Assembly (NCBI RefSeq): GCF_013179285.1
Contig: NZ_WVNW01000005.1
Coordinates: 186,001-250,000 of the forward strand
Source: Roseobacter sp. HKCCD6576-2
GTDB lineage: Bacteria > Pseudomonadota > Alphaproteobacteria > Rhodobacterales > Rhodobacteraceae
Direction of reading: 5' to 3'
Length of the DNA: 64,000 bases
This document shows positions 9,992 through 18,685 of this stretch, piece after piece. The position numbers and the translations under genes were made by a program. The notes below the pieces were generated by a model. That model had not been told where the DNA came from and searched no databases. It saw only the letters and a program-made list of their open reading frames with translations. How positions within the stretch are numbered: position 1 is the first letter of the stretch; each line of letters opens with the position of its first letter.

Positions 9992-11833
9992 TCATGCCAC
10001 GCGTATGGGTTTAGTGCCGACGATGTCTTTGAGCGTCGCATGCTCCATGGTCTCAGCTTTCACATCGATCAGAATGCTGAGCATCGATTCAAGCGTGAAA
10101 TAGGACCGCATCACTCGGAAGATCAGGTATTCCGGCAAAGCGATAATCCCACGCGGAACGCCATTCAGAAGTGAGGAGACCACCGCCACAATCGAGGGCG
10201 CCCCCGTGGTCACGGCCACAACCGATTGCCACATGATCGGGCTGTCGGGGTTGAAGCTCAACAAGCATTCCAGCGCGCCATAGATGATCAACGGAACGAG
10301 CATCGCGCGACGCCCCGAATTGATCAGCATGTAAGGCAAGATCACCTTTCCCCGCAGGGTTTTGTGACGCGAATAGATCAGGTCGCGGCAGCGCGAACTG
10401 ATATGATAGACCGAACGGAACCAGCGCATCCGCTGCTCGCGCATATGCATATAGGAGGCCGGAACCTCCGAGATATAACGGATCTTCGGGTCAACGACTG
10501 AGTGATAGCCAAGCTCACCGATCCGAAGCGAAATATCAGTGTCCTCGCCATTCATTCCCTCGACGAACCCGCCCAGATAGCGTGGGTGCTCCGTCCGATA
10601 GACCACAAACATGCCGGGAATACCGACCACGCAGTTCACCGCGCCCATAGCGACGGAATAGAATCCGTGTTTGACCAGAACTTCCAAGAGCCGCGCCCGA
10701 TCGAACAGCGCGCCGCCGGGTGGCACAGGCACACCCCCCACAACCCCCACCTGCGGGTTGGTGAAATAGGGCATCGCGCGGCTTAGGTTGTCCTCACCCA
10801 GAAGCGTATCGGCATCCACGCGGACCAGAAACTCCGTCTCCGTCGCATCAAGCCCGGCATTCAGAGCGTTGGACTTCCCAGGTTTCGGCACATTGATCAC
10901 CCGCCCCTTGGCCGCGGTGCAAGCGGCCAGCGTCGCGGTTGCGATCTCTTCGGTCTCGTCGGTGGAGTTGTTGTTCATGATCAAGATATGAACCTCACCG
11001 CCGTAATGCGCCGCGGCTTTGTCCATAGCTTCGATCGTATCCTTGATAATGTATTGCTCGTTATGTGCCGGAACGATGATCGAAACCGGCGGGCGGAACA
11101 CCGGTGTTTTGGCGGTCAGCACGTCCCAAATCGCGATCGCGTAAAGCTGCCCAAAGAGCACTGGCAGAAAGAGGAACACACCAGGGCCGATCCCGCCCAG
11201 AAGCGTCCATTGCCGCATCCAACCGACAATCCAAAGATCCAGCCCGCCGACATAGATCGACACCGCCGCCGCGACCACAATGGTCACAACCAAACGCCAA
11301 ACGGCGCGGCGCTGGCTAATGGGGCGATGTTCGACCCGAATGCGTTCCGGCATATGGCCGCGTTCCAGAAGCTTGAAGGAATACACTGCAAAGCCGAGCA
11401 GGCCGGAGACAATCGCACTGAAATGCAGGGAAAACGCGAACCCGGCCCACTTGTGGAGCACCACATTGGCCAAATCCATAATCGCGCAGATTAGCAGATA
11501 GCTCATTGTCATATCGAGGGCGAACAACACCCGCCCGCGCGCAGACCCCGAACTGAACCCTGCAAACGAGATGAAGAAAGACACCAAGAAGATTCGGATC
11601 GCGATGGCGTGACGCCCCTCATGCGGGGAAAACACCAGATCCCGGTTCGGGAAAATCGTGCTGCCCACGGGCGAGTTCACGAACAGCAGGAGCGCGACCG
11701 CCAGGCATGTGAAGGCCAACAGCATTGCTGGAGCCCGCCAGACCGAAACGAAGCCAGCAAACCGTTTGGGGGCGCTATCGACCGAGATGAAGTTGATCTG
11801 ATCGCGTTTGTCGTCGGCGCTTTCGGTGCTCAT
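9992..11833 (-). CDS. Processive family-2 glycosyltransferase, cellulose/hyaluronan-synthase-like membrane protein
   Basis: A 613-residue inner-membrane glycosyltransferase. The N-terminal third holds about six or seven transmembrane helices. A GT-A domain begins at about residue 250 with SIIVPAHNE, followed by RVDADT (metal and nucleotide-sugar binding), NGEDTDISL (catalytic acid) and EQRMRW (the QxxRW motif of processive synthases). Further helices follow at the C-terminus. There is no PilZ domain, unlike BcsA, so direct c-di-GMP control is not indicated. The start overlaps the upstream BcsB-like stop by four bases. The polymer is unknown; a UDP-sulfoquinovose synthase gene heads the operon. 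Confidence 0.88.
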   Translation of the reverse strand: MSTESADDKRDQINFISVDSAPKRFAGFVSVWRAPAMLLAFTCLAVALLLFVNSPVGSTIFPNRDLVFSPHEGRHAIAIRIFLVSFFISFAGFSSGSARGRVLFALDMTMSYLLICAIMDLANVVLHKWAGFAFSLHFSAIVSGLLGFAVYSFKLLERGHMPERIRVEHRPISQRRAVWRLVVTIVVAAAVSIYVGGLDLWIVGWMRQWTLLGGIGPGVFLFLPVLFGQLYAIAIWDVLTAKTPVFRPPVSIIVPAHNEQYIIKDTIEAMDKAAAHYGGEVHILIMNNNSTDETEEIATATLAACTAAKGRVINVPKPGKSNALNAGLDATETEFLVRVDADTLLGEDNLSRAMPYFTNPQVGVVGGVPVPPGGALFDRARLLEVLVKHGFYSVAMGAVNCVVGIPGMFVVYRTEHPRYLGGFVEGMNGEDTDISLRIGELGYHSVVDPKIRYISEVPASYMHMREQRMRWFRSVYHISSRCRDLIYSRHKTLRGKVILPYMLINSGRRAMLVPLIIYGALECLLSFNPDSPIMWQSVVAVTTGAPSIVAVVSSLLNGVPRGIIALPEYLIFRVMRSYFTLESMLSILIDVKAETMEHATLKDIVGTKPIRVA

Positions 11834-13377
11834 GCTGCATCTCCCGACCGGGTGATGACAAAGGCGACATGGGCCACGTCTTCAAATGGGTAGTCCACGA
11901 TGGGCATCGCGGTTAGGCCGGTCTCTTCGGAATAGAACACCAGCCAGGACCCCGAGTCCGCGCCCGTGGTCCAAGGCGCCAATGGCGTCCCGCGCGGCAA
12001 AACGGTGATGTCCGCGTCGGACGAGGTTGCGGTGACGTCAAGTGTAGCTGGCAGAACGGCGGCCAGTGTCGACGCCGCCAGTGTCGCCTCGGCAGAGTTC
12101 ACGCCCGGCAGAACATCCAAGCTGACCGACGCGCGGGCCTGCAGCATCTGCTGCAGCTCCAGAATGCCATCGGTGTAGGAGGATGTCCCCGGCAGAAGGC
12201 GGGTCTCGCCGGTGATTTCGGCAACAAGATCAGGGCCATCGTTGCATTCACCCGGTGCGTCATAGGTGGAGCTGGCAATGATTTCTATGACGTTCTGCCG
12301 CTCCTGCATGTCAGCGGGAAGCGCGATATCAGCCTGATAGGCATCTGCGCTTGCTGGAAGAAGCTCATGCGCAACCAGGCGACCATTCAATGCCACGGTG
12401 ATCTGCCATTGCCCGCCCGAGGGCTGTGGCCCGAGCCGCATGGCCAATGCCAAAACGCCCGGCAGCGTCTGATCCTCAGCATCCCACATATCATAGGTGA
12501 GACGCCATTCCTGCATCCGCTGAAACCGCCGCAACTGGAACAGCGCACTGTCCGGCTCGACCGCACGCGTCCAGGCAAACTCATTGCGGTCTTGGCGCGG
12601 ACGGGCACGTGTCGCCCGCTGTAGCTCCAAAAGATCCTCGCCGGTAAACGCGGCCGCGTCGTCATCGCGAAATGTCACCGCGACACCGGATTGACGCAGC
12701 CCAGCGGCGGCGATCAAGCCGGTCTGCCGGGTGTCACCTGCCCGTTCAGACGGCCAGACGACCTGAACCTGGCGACCGGCGACAACCGCCCGATCGCGCG
12801 CCGTCTCAAGCGGCTGGTCCAAGGTCAGAAAAATAGCGCTGGTTGTCTCGATCTCGACAATGGCTTCGAAGCCAGTATCGATGCCGCAGGGGCGGTGTGG
12901 TCCCTCTCCCCGCAAGCTGAACGAGACAACCAGCCGCTCCTGCGCAATCTCATCTGACGTGAGATCAATGCGCATGGAGCGTCCTGCCTCTCCTGGACGC
13001 AGCAACATCTCGGCCCGCCGGGTATTGCCGATAGAGATGCGCAACACCCCCTCGACTCCGGTAAGCGCTTGAAATGTAGCATCGATTTGGAGGTATCCAG
13101 AAGTCGGGCGCGCGTCGATTGGCATATAAAACGTCGCGCCCTGATAGGCAGGTAGTCCTGTAAGAAGAAGTGGATCGGTCGGCGCGGTGCGGTACACGAC
13201 AGCCGTGTCATCGCCGCGCGTAGATTGGGGCGCGACCGGGGTTTCGAACCGCATCTGCGGACCAAACACCAGATCGTTCGCCTGCCGGAGGCCAAGCCTC
13301 ACAGCTTCGGAATTCGAGAGCAGGAGGGCTAGACCTGCGAGAAGGGATGCCAGAAGCCCGATGCCAATCAGTCTCAT
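11830..13377 (-). CDS. Membrane-anchored periplasmic protein, BcsB-like (tentative)
   Basis: A 515-residue protein with one N-terminal membrane helix (RLIGIGLLASLLAGLALLL) and a large mainly beta extracytoplasmic region. Its middle has a BcsB-like carbohydrate-binding layout: a VALNGRLVAHELLP strand, an aspartate-rich bridge, QNVIEIIASSTYD, a CNDGPD cysteine loop and an AEITGETRL strand. No C-terminal membrane helix is visible, unlike classical BcsB. The ATG at 13377 has GAGGA seven bases upstream; an in-frame GTG 105 bases earlier would run into the intercistronic hairpin. Overlap with the glycosyltransferase gene suggests the two proteins form a synthase-exporter pair. Confidence 0.65.
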   Translation of the reverse strand: MRLIGIGLLASLLAGLALLLSNSEAVRLGLRQANDLVFGPQMRFETPVAPQSTRGDDTAVVYRTAPTDPLLLTGLPAYQGATFYMPIDARPTSGYLQIDATFQALTGVEGVLRISIGNTRRAEMLLRPGEAGRSMRIDLTSDEIAQERLVVSFSLRGEGPHRPCGIDTGFEAIVEIETTSAIFLTLDQPLETARDRAVVAGRQVQVVWPSERAGDTRQTGLIAAAGLRQSGVAVTFRDDDAAAFTGEDLLELQRATRARPRQDRNEFAWTRAVEPDSALFQLRRFQRMQEWRLTYDMWDAEDQTLPGVLALAMRLGPQPSGGQWQITVALNGRLVAHELLPASADAYQADIALPADMQERQNVIEIIASSTYDAPGECNDGPDLVAEITGETRLLPGTSSYTDGILELQQMLQARASVSLDVLPGVNSAEATLAASTLAAVLPATLDVTATSSDADITVLPRGTPLAPWTTGADSGSWLVFYSEETGLTAMPIVDYPFEDVAHVAFVITRSGDAA

Positions 13378-13398
13378 TTGCCAATCCTCATGAACCGC

Positions 13399-13462
13399 GC
13401 CTAAACGAGGGTTCGCCGGGTCCACCTCCACGCGGACCCGGCGAAAACCGTTAGGTTTAGGC
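13399..13462 (-). other. Large two-tier intercistronic stem-loop between sqdB and the BcsB-like gene
   Basis: Inner arms of 12 perfectly paired bases (TTCGCCGGGTCC at 13412-13423 with GGACCCGGCGAA at 13434-13445) sit inside outer arms of 8 bases (GCCTAAAC at 13399-13406 with GTTTAGGC at 13455-13462). The outer arm includes the sqdB stop codon. No U-tract follows on the minus strand. It is therefore better read as an mRNA-stabilising or attenuating hairpin than as a simple terminator. Confidence 0.8.
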
Positions 13463-14668
13463 GGCTTTCGGGGGCACGACACCAGGTTGCTGGTTGTCGG
13501 TCCAAGTCGAGACGCAGGGGATCATGTCCATGATGCAGCGGTCCGCGTATTTGGCCGCGATCTCTTGCGTTTCTTCCATCAGGCCGAAGGCGAGCGTCGT
13601 GGGTTCCAGCCCGAGATCCAGGAAGGTCTCGTTGGAGACCCGCAGGTCGTTCTCGGCCGCTTCATTGCGCGGGTTATCGACCATCGCGACCTCAGCGCCA
13701 GTATTGCGTGCGATCAGTTGCGCCAGGTGCCGAACAGTGTGGGTCTCGGTCATCTGGTTCAGAATGGCGACCTTGCCGGTTTTCTGCGGTGGGTTTTCAA
13801 CGGCAAGCGCGATGCATTTCACCGTGTCCTTGATGTGGATAAAGGCGCGGGTCTGACCGCCGGTGCCATGCACTGTCAGCGGATGACCGACCACGGCCTG
13901 CATCAGGAAGCGGTTCAGCACGGTGCCGTAATCGCCGTCATAGTCGAAGCGGTTGATCAGGCGCTCGTCGCGCTTGGTCTCTTCGGTCTGTGTGCCCCAG
14001 ACGATGCCTTGATGCAGGTCAGTGATCCGCAAAAGGTCATTCTTGGCATAGAATTGGAACAGAAGCTGATCCATTGATTTGGTCATGTGATAGACGCTGC
14101 CCGGGTTGGTCGGGTAGAGGATATCACGCTGGAAGATCTGCTTGTTCTCACCGGGGATAAAGACGCGCAGGTATCCTTCGGGGATTTCCAGACCGTCACC
14201 GTCATAACCATAGACGCCCATTGTGCCGAGATGCACGATATGCGGGTCGATGCCCAGTTCGGTTACAGCGGCCAGAAGGTTGTGGGTCGCCGAGATATTG
14301 TTGTCGACGGTGTAGCGCTTCTCCGCGATGCCTTTCATCGAATAAGGGGCGGCGCGCTGCTCTCCGAAGTGGATCACAGTGTCGGGCCGAACCGACGCCA
14401 GAAGCTCGGTCAGACGATCAAAGTCGCGGGCGACATCGATGTTTTCGAAATCGATGGTTTTCCCGGTGCATTCGGTCCAGGCCTCCAGGCGATCTTCCAT
14501 CGATGCGATGGGGGTCAGGCTATCGGCACCCATTTTCTCGTCGATTTCGCGCCGAGACAGGTTGTCGACGATTGTGATGTTATGTCCAAGCTCGGACAGG
14601 TGCAGGGCTGTCGGCCAGCCGCAAAACCCGTCGCCGCCGATTACAATGATGTTCTTTGTCTTTTCCAT
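13457..14668 (-). CDS. sqdB: UDP-sulfoquinovose synthase (SqdB/SQD1 family)
   Basis: A 403-residue NAD-dependent short-chain dehydrogenase/epimerase. The N-terminus IIVIGGDGFCGWPTALHLS matches the SQD1 subfamily rather than ordinary epimerases. The catalytic set is visible as the threonine of HLGTMGVYG and the YHMTK tyrosine-lysine pair. The reaction joins sulfite to UDP-glucose to give UDP-sulfoquinovose, the head-group donor for sulfolipid. Here it is not followed by the usual sqdD/sqdC-type genes but by a BcsB-like protein and a processive glycosyltransferase, so the sulfosugar may go to a polysaccharide. Family assignment is firm; the polymer role is inference. Confidence 0.92.
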   Translation of the reverse strand: MEKTKNIIVIGGDGFCGWPTALHLSELGHNITIVDNLSRREIDEKMGADSLTPIASMEDRLEAWTECTGKTIDFENIDVARDFDRLTELLASVRPDTVIHFGEQRAAPYSMKGIAEKRYTVDNNISATHNLLAAVTELGIDPHIVHLGTMGVYGYDGDGLEIPEGYLRVFIPGENKQIFQRDILYPTNPGSVYHMTKSMDQLLFQFYAKNDLLRITDLHQGIVWGTQTEETKRDERLINRFDYDGDYGTVLNRFLMQAVVGHPLTVHGTGGQTRAFIHIKDTVKCIALAVENPPQKTGKVAILNQMTETHTVRHLAQLIARNTGAEVAMVDNPRNEAAENDLRVSNETFLDLGLEPTTLAFGLMEETQEIAAKYADRCIMDMIPCVSTWTDNQQPGVVPPKAA

Positions 14669-14762
14669 GTTTCTAGTTCCTCATCATCCGTTGCGCGGAT
14701 GCGCTATGTTGCTGATGAGCCTAGTTTTATGGGGTGCAAGCGCCCCCGTCCGGGTCACGGAA

Positions 14763-14809
14763 GGATAGATTCCGGGGAATTGGAGACCCAGCCTATCCCG
14801 AAGGATAGG
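14763..14809. promoter_or_regulatory. Palindrome and half-site upstream of sqdB, candidate operator
   Basis: The 18-base palindrome CCTATCCCGAAGGATAGG (14792-14809) has 7-base arms. A further GGATAGA half-site lies at 14763-14769; the nonamer GAAGGATAG occurs at both 14760 and 14800. The palindrome lies between the kinase stop and the sqdB start, about 125 bases ahead of sqdB. Nearly the same palindrome occurs at 17984-18001. No U-tract follows, so a terminator is less likely, although the minus-strand RNA would form a UUCG-capped stem. Confidence 0.5.
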
Positions 14810-14813
14810 GCGC

Positions 14814-17378
14814 CTAGCCAGATGTGTGGGAGGTTTCTTCGTGATTCAGAACGGTGGCCAGATGTGCCTCTACATCATCATGCATCGAATCCAAGTTCAG
14901 TAGAGCCGAGTCGTAACCTGCGGCGTCGTCTGAGGTATTGGCCGTCTCGGCCCGGTCAATCCCTTTGACCAGCGCATCCAGACCCAACATCACAGTCGCA
15001 CCGCGGAGCTTGTGCAGCATTTGCGAGATCTTGACTTGATCGGCTGTCGGCGACTGCACTTTCAAATTCGATAACGTCTCGCGTAACTCAGCAAAGTATC
15101 TGTCGACGGTTTCGCGGGTCTTCTCTGGACCAAGCGCGCCCAACAACTCGCCAAAGACATCCTCTGCGATCAATCCCGTCGCGGGCGACATCTCGCGCGA
15201 TGTTTGAGCCACCCCCAACAGCACCGCGCCAAGCACGGAGAGGCGGATCGGTTTGGTGCAAAACTCATTCATACCCGCCGCTTCGGCCCTGGCGCGGTAT
15301 TCTTCGCGACCATGCGCGGTCAGACCAACGATATGCGTCTCTTTGTTTGGCCCGATTCCGGCGCGAATGCGTCGCGTCGTCTCGATCCCGTCCATCACGG
15401 GCATGCTGATATCCATCACGATCAGATCAAACGCCGTGGCCTCCGCCAATTTGAGTCCTTCAAGGCCATTAACGGCCTCGGTCACCTCATGGCCGAGATT
15501 AATGAGCATCTCCCTGAGCACCGAGCGATTGATCGCGTTATCCTCGATCACCAGAATGGACCGCGACTGTTGCGCAGCATCGGCATCAGCATCGGCGCCT
15601 AGAGATGGATCGTCACTCTCGTCGGTCGCCGCAATGCGCTCAAGCGGCACGGTCAGCGTGAAGCAGCTCCCCTCGCCCACCACACTCTCGACTTTGAGAT
15701 CGCCTCCCATCAACCGGGCGATCTTTCGTGAAATCGATAGGCCCAAACCGTCGCCGCGCGACTGTCGCCCTTGAGAATGGGACAGGGCCACAAAGTCTTC
15801 GAAGATATCTTCCAGATGCTCAGCGTCGATACCGGGGCCCGTATCTGTAACACTGATCTTCGCAACGGTTTGCTCTGCCCCATGAATGCCGGAGACGCGA
15901 ACCGTTACACTGCCGTGATCGGTGAACTTGATGCCGTTTCCGATCAGATTGGTCACAATCTGCCCGATCCGCCCCCCATCTCCCAGATACGCCATCGCCA
16001 TGTTTGGTTCGAGTTCCAGATCGAGATTGAGCGTCTTTTCCTGGGCCAAAGGGCGGAGCACTTCGACCACATGCCCAATCGTTTCTTCAAGCTCGAATTC
16101 CTGCGGGGTCAGCGTCATCGCCCCGCTATCGATCCGCGTGATGTCGAGCGCCTCGTTGATATGCTCCAGCAAAATCTCACCAGAGGCGGTGGCAACCTGC
16201 AAAAACCGTTCCTGGCGATCCGTTGGCTTTGTCGTACGCAATAAGTCCAAAACACCAAGGATGCCGTTCAATGGCGTGCGCATCTCATGGCTCATGACTG
16301 CGAGGAATTGCGACTTGGCGCGGTCAGTCCGCTCGGCCCTGTCTCGCGCGTCAATCAAGGTCTGTTCATTGATCTTCTGCTCACTGATATCGCGCAGATA
16401 CGCGATGAACAGTTCTCCATCGCCTTGTTGAGCGGAGGTGATGCTGAGCTCGACCGGAAACTCCTCACCGGTTTTGCGAAGCGCCGACAATTCAATCCGG
16501 CCTGCGTTGAGAACGTGCGGGTCCCGTGACTTGAGATAGCGCGACATGCCATTTCGATGGGCCTCGCGAAATTGATTTGGAATGATCCTGTCTTCGAGTT
16601 TGTGGCCAATCATCTCGTCGCGTTGCCATCCAAAGATTCCCTCGGCGGCTTCGTTGAAATCGACGATCTCGCCGGCTTCGTTGGCAATCACGATGCCGTC
16701 CAACGAGGCCGCAACGGTTGAGGCAAGCCGATCTGTCGTGGCCTCCAAATCCGCATCTCTCTGCCGCGCGCGGGCCAAGAGACGATCAAAGATGATGAGC
16801 ATCACGGTTAATATCGCAACCAGGGCCAGCGCGATCTCTCCCGTCCACGCAAACTGCCGCGCAAACTCGGCCCGGCGCTGTTCAGACGCCTCCGCGCCCA
16901 AGGCCAGGCCCAGCACCGCCAATCGTCGGACATCCGGGCGGAGCGCGTTGGTCCGCTCCCGCATGCCGGCAATCGCCTCCGCATCAAGCGGCGCGCCAGA
17001 GTCGATCACGGCGGCCACATCTGTGGCGTAACTGTCGAGTGCCGCGAGGAGCTCTTGAGCCTCCTCATTTCCGGCAAACAATTCGGCGCCGCGACCGGTT
17101 CGAACCAAACCAATCCGGCTGAGCGCGATATCGGTCCGGAGGCGGACCCGATCTGTGTTTGGCGGTGTGCGGATCGCCTCTTCGGCAAGGGTCGCGCGCA
17201 AATTGGCAATTTCTGTATCGACCTGAAGGATTGTCCATTGGATATTATCATTATCCGCCGTCGACAGCGCGCGAACCTCGCGCAGCACATTTATCCCCAT
17301 GACCGCAAGAAGCACCATAAGACCGCCAATTGCAGTCAGAATGAGAAGCCGCCTCGGGGACATAATGCTCTGCTTCAC
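14814..17378 (-). CDS. Hybrid sensor histidine kinase with PAS, receiver and HPt domains
   Basis: An 854-residue inner-membrane kinase. Two membrane helices (about 10-32 and 175-198) bracket a periplasmic helical sensor region. Then come a PAS domain (about 215-340, DGIVIANEAGEIVDFNEAAEGIFGW), a HisKA H-box (SHEMRTPLNG), an ATPase domain (NLIGNGIKFT, DTGPGID, GDGLGLSI), a receiver (VIEDNAINRS, phospho-acceptor in IVMDISMPVMDG) and a C-terminal HPt (MLHKLRGATVM). This phosphorelay needs a separate response regulator; the NarL-type gene at 18068 is the obvious candidate. The gene lies 39 bases after the sulfite-oxidase-fold gene and likely shares its transcript. Confidence 0.93.
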   Translation of the reverse strand: MKQSIMSPRRLLILTAIGGLMVLLAVMGINVLREVRALSTADNDNIQWTILQVDTEIANLRATLAEEAIRTPPNTDRVRLRTDIALSRIGLVRTGRGAELFAGNEEAQELLAALDSYATDVAAVIDSGAPLDAEAIAGMRERTNALRPDVRRLAVLGLALGAEASEQRRAEFARQFAWTGEIALALVAILTVMLIIFDRLLARARQRDADLEATTDRLASTVAASLDGIVIANEAGEIVDFNEAAEGIFGWQRDEMIGHKLEDRIIPNQFREAHRNGMSRYLKSRDPHVLNAGRIELSALRKTGEEFPVELSITSAQQGDGELFIAYLRDISEQKINEQTLIDARDRAERTDRAKSQFLAVMSHEMRTPLNGILGVLDLLRTTKPTDRQERFLQVATASGEILLEHINEALDITRIDSGAMTLTPQEFELEETIGHVVEVLRPLAQEKTLNLDLELEPNMAMAYLGDGGRIGQIVTNLIGNGIKFTDHGSVTVRVSGIHGAEQTVAKISVTDTGPGIDAEHLEDIFEDFVALSHSQGRQSRGDGLGLSISRKIARLMGGDLKVESVVGEGSCFTLTVPLERIAATDESDDPSLGADADADAAQQSRSILVIEDNAINRSVLREMLINLGHEVTEAVNGLEGLKLAEATAFDLIVMDISMPVMDGIETTRRIRAGIGPNKETHIVGLTAHGREEYRARAEAAGMNEFCTKPIRLSVLGAVLLGVAQTSREMSPATGLIAEDVFGELLGALGPEKTRETVDRYFAELRETLSNLKVQSPTADQVKISQMLHKLRGATVMLGLDALVKGIDRAETANTSDDAAGYDSALLNLDSMHDDVEAHLATVLNHEETSHTSG

Positions 17379-17417
17379 TCCTTGCCTGTCAGCCTCAGAC
17401 TAGCTGGCAAAGACCAA

Positions 17418-17903
17418 TCAATCTACGGCTGATAACCGGTTGAGTTGCCAAATCGAGCGGGCATAGATCGTTTCGGTTTGGAATTCAGGATCGGCATCAT
17501 AAGGGTACACAACCCAAAACGGCCCCTTGTCACGGACCGACATCGTCTCGCCATCCATCCGCGTTGCGACAATCGGGAACTCCTCGCCAATCTCATCAAG
17601 CGGCATTTCGACCGCATAATCATTCAGCGCAATCATCGAAAGCGAGGTGCCTTCGATCTCTGCCGCGGACAGGATTGCGCGCAGCGGCACACCGCTGAAA
17701 GCCACATCCTCGTCCGTCCAAATTGTTGAGGTCGTAAACTCGGCCTGCTCCATGGCATCGAGATCAGACAGAGCAAAGCTGGTTTCGGCACCATTAGTGC
17801 CCGTCACCGTCAGCACCCAAGCATCCTGCGCCATTGCGGTAGACGACTGAGCCAACAGCGCCACAGCCATCGCGGCTCCAAACATCGACGTTCGGCCAAG
17901 CAT
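17418..17903 (-). CDS. Secreted sulfite-oxidase-fold (molybdopterin-binding-like) protein without cysteine
   Basis: A 161-residue protein with a clear signal peptide (about residues 1-25, ending TAMAQ). The mature part looks like a shortened oxidoreductase molybdopterin-binding domain, with the SFALSDLDAM, FSGVPLRAILSAA and YAVEMPLDEI pattern. The mature protein has no cysteine, so the residue that coordinates molybdenum in true members is absent; a binding or sensory role is more likely than catalysis. ATG chosen because AAGGA lies seven bases upstream. It precedes the hybrid kinase by 39 bases, suggesting that it presents a periplasmic signal to the kinase. Confidence 0.75.
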   Translation of the reverse strand: MLGRTSMFGAAMAVALLAQSSTAMAQDAWVLTVTGTNGAETSFALSDLDAMEQAEFTTSTIWTDEDVAFSGVPLRAILSAAEIEGTSLSMIALNDYAVEMPLDEIGEEFPIVATRMDGETMSVRDKGPFWVVYPYDADPEFQTETIYARSIWQLNRLSAVD

Positions 17904-17974
17904 GAGAGATCCTTTCAGTTCCAAATCGATGGGCTGGTCATACACGCCAAATGTTGCGCGGTGGCAGGTATTGC

Positions 17975-18002
17975 GGATAGGGACCTATACCTTCGTATAG
18001 GT
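17975..18002. promoter_or_regulatory. Palindrome in the divergent promoter of the response regulator and the secreted protein
   Basis: The 20-base sequence ACCTATACCTTCGTATAGGT (17983-18002) has 8-base perfect arms. It is preceded by a GGATAGG half-site at 17975-17981 that is identical to one half of the palindrome before sqdB. It lies 80-100 bases before the secreted-protein gene and 66 bases before the response regulator. This placement fits an autoregulatory operator of the two-component system. Confidence 0.5.
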
Positions 18003-18067
18003 AATGCTGTTCATTGCCTTAAAAACCTTCCATAAAAGATCAGGTGGTTCGGCAATACAGGTGGCCA

Positions 18068-18685
18068 ATGCCAAATATTTTAATCGCTGATGACCATGAT
18101 TTGGTGCGCGAAACGATTGCTGCGTATCTTTCACAATCACCCGATTTTAAAGTGATAACGGTCGCAACTTTGCGGGATGCGCTGACAAGCCTGGGCGGGG
18201 AGTTGCCCATCGACTTGGCCATTTTGGATTATAATATGCCGGGAATGGATGGGCTGAGCGGTCTCGAAGCGGCGGTCACGCAATACCCGATCAGCAAAAT
18301 CGCGCTGATGTCTGGTGTCGCAACGCCGGAGGTCGCGAAAGAAGCGATGAGCCTCGGGGCCCGAGGGTTCTTTCCGAAATCCCTTTCGGCCGAGTCAATG
18401 GTCAACGCGATCCGCTTTGTGCTGTCAGGCGAGCAGTATTTCCCCTTTGAGTTTGCGAAAGAGCAAGCCGAAACGAGCAACAAGGCCGACTATCGCGGCC
18501 TGACCCCTCGCGAAATGGAAACCTTACTGCAGCTCTGCGAAGGCAAATCGAACAAGGAAATCGCCCGGGAACTCGGATTGCAGGAGGTGACTGTAAAGTT
18601 ACACGTCAAAAACATCCTGACCAAAATGAAAGTCAAAAACCGGACGCAAGCGGCACTGCTTGCACGCGAAGATGGTGTTGAATGA
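18068..18685 (+). CDS. NarL/FixJ-type response regulator
   Basis: A 205-residue two-domain response regulator. The N-terminal receiver (ILIADDHDLVRETI; phospho-aspartate in LAILDYNMPGMDG; lysine in FFPKSLSAES) is followed by a LuxR-type helix-turn-helix (LTPREMETLLQLCEGKSNKEIARELGLQEVTVKLHVKNILTKM). The ATG at 18068 follows AGGTGG; an in-frame GTG 24 bases earlier is possible. It diverges from the secreted-protein/kinase operon and is the likely end point of its phosphorelay. The palindromes at 14792 and 17984 are reasonable binding sites. Confidence 0.92.
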   Translation: MPNILIADDHDLVRETIAAYLSQSPDFKVITVATLRDALTSLGGELPIDLAILDYNMPGMDGLSGLEAAVTQYPISKIALMSGVATPEVAKEAMSLGARGFFPKSLSAESMVNAIRFVLSGEQYFPFEFAKEQAETSNKADYRGLTPREMETLLQLCEGKSNKEIARELGLQEVTVKLHVKNILTKMKVKNRTQAALLAREDGVE

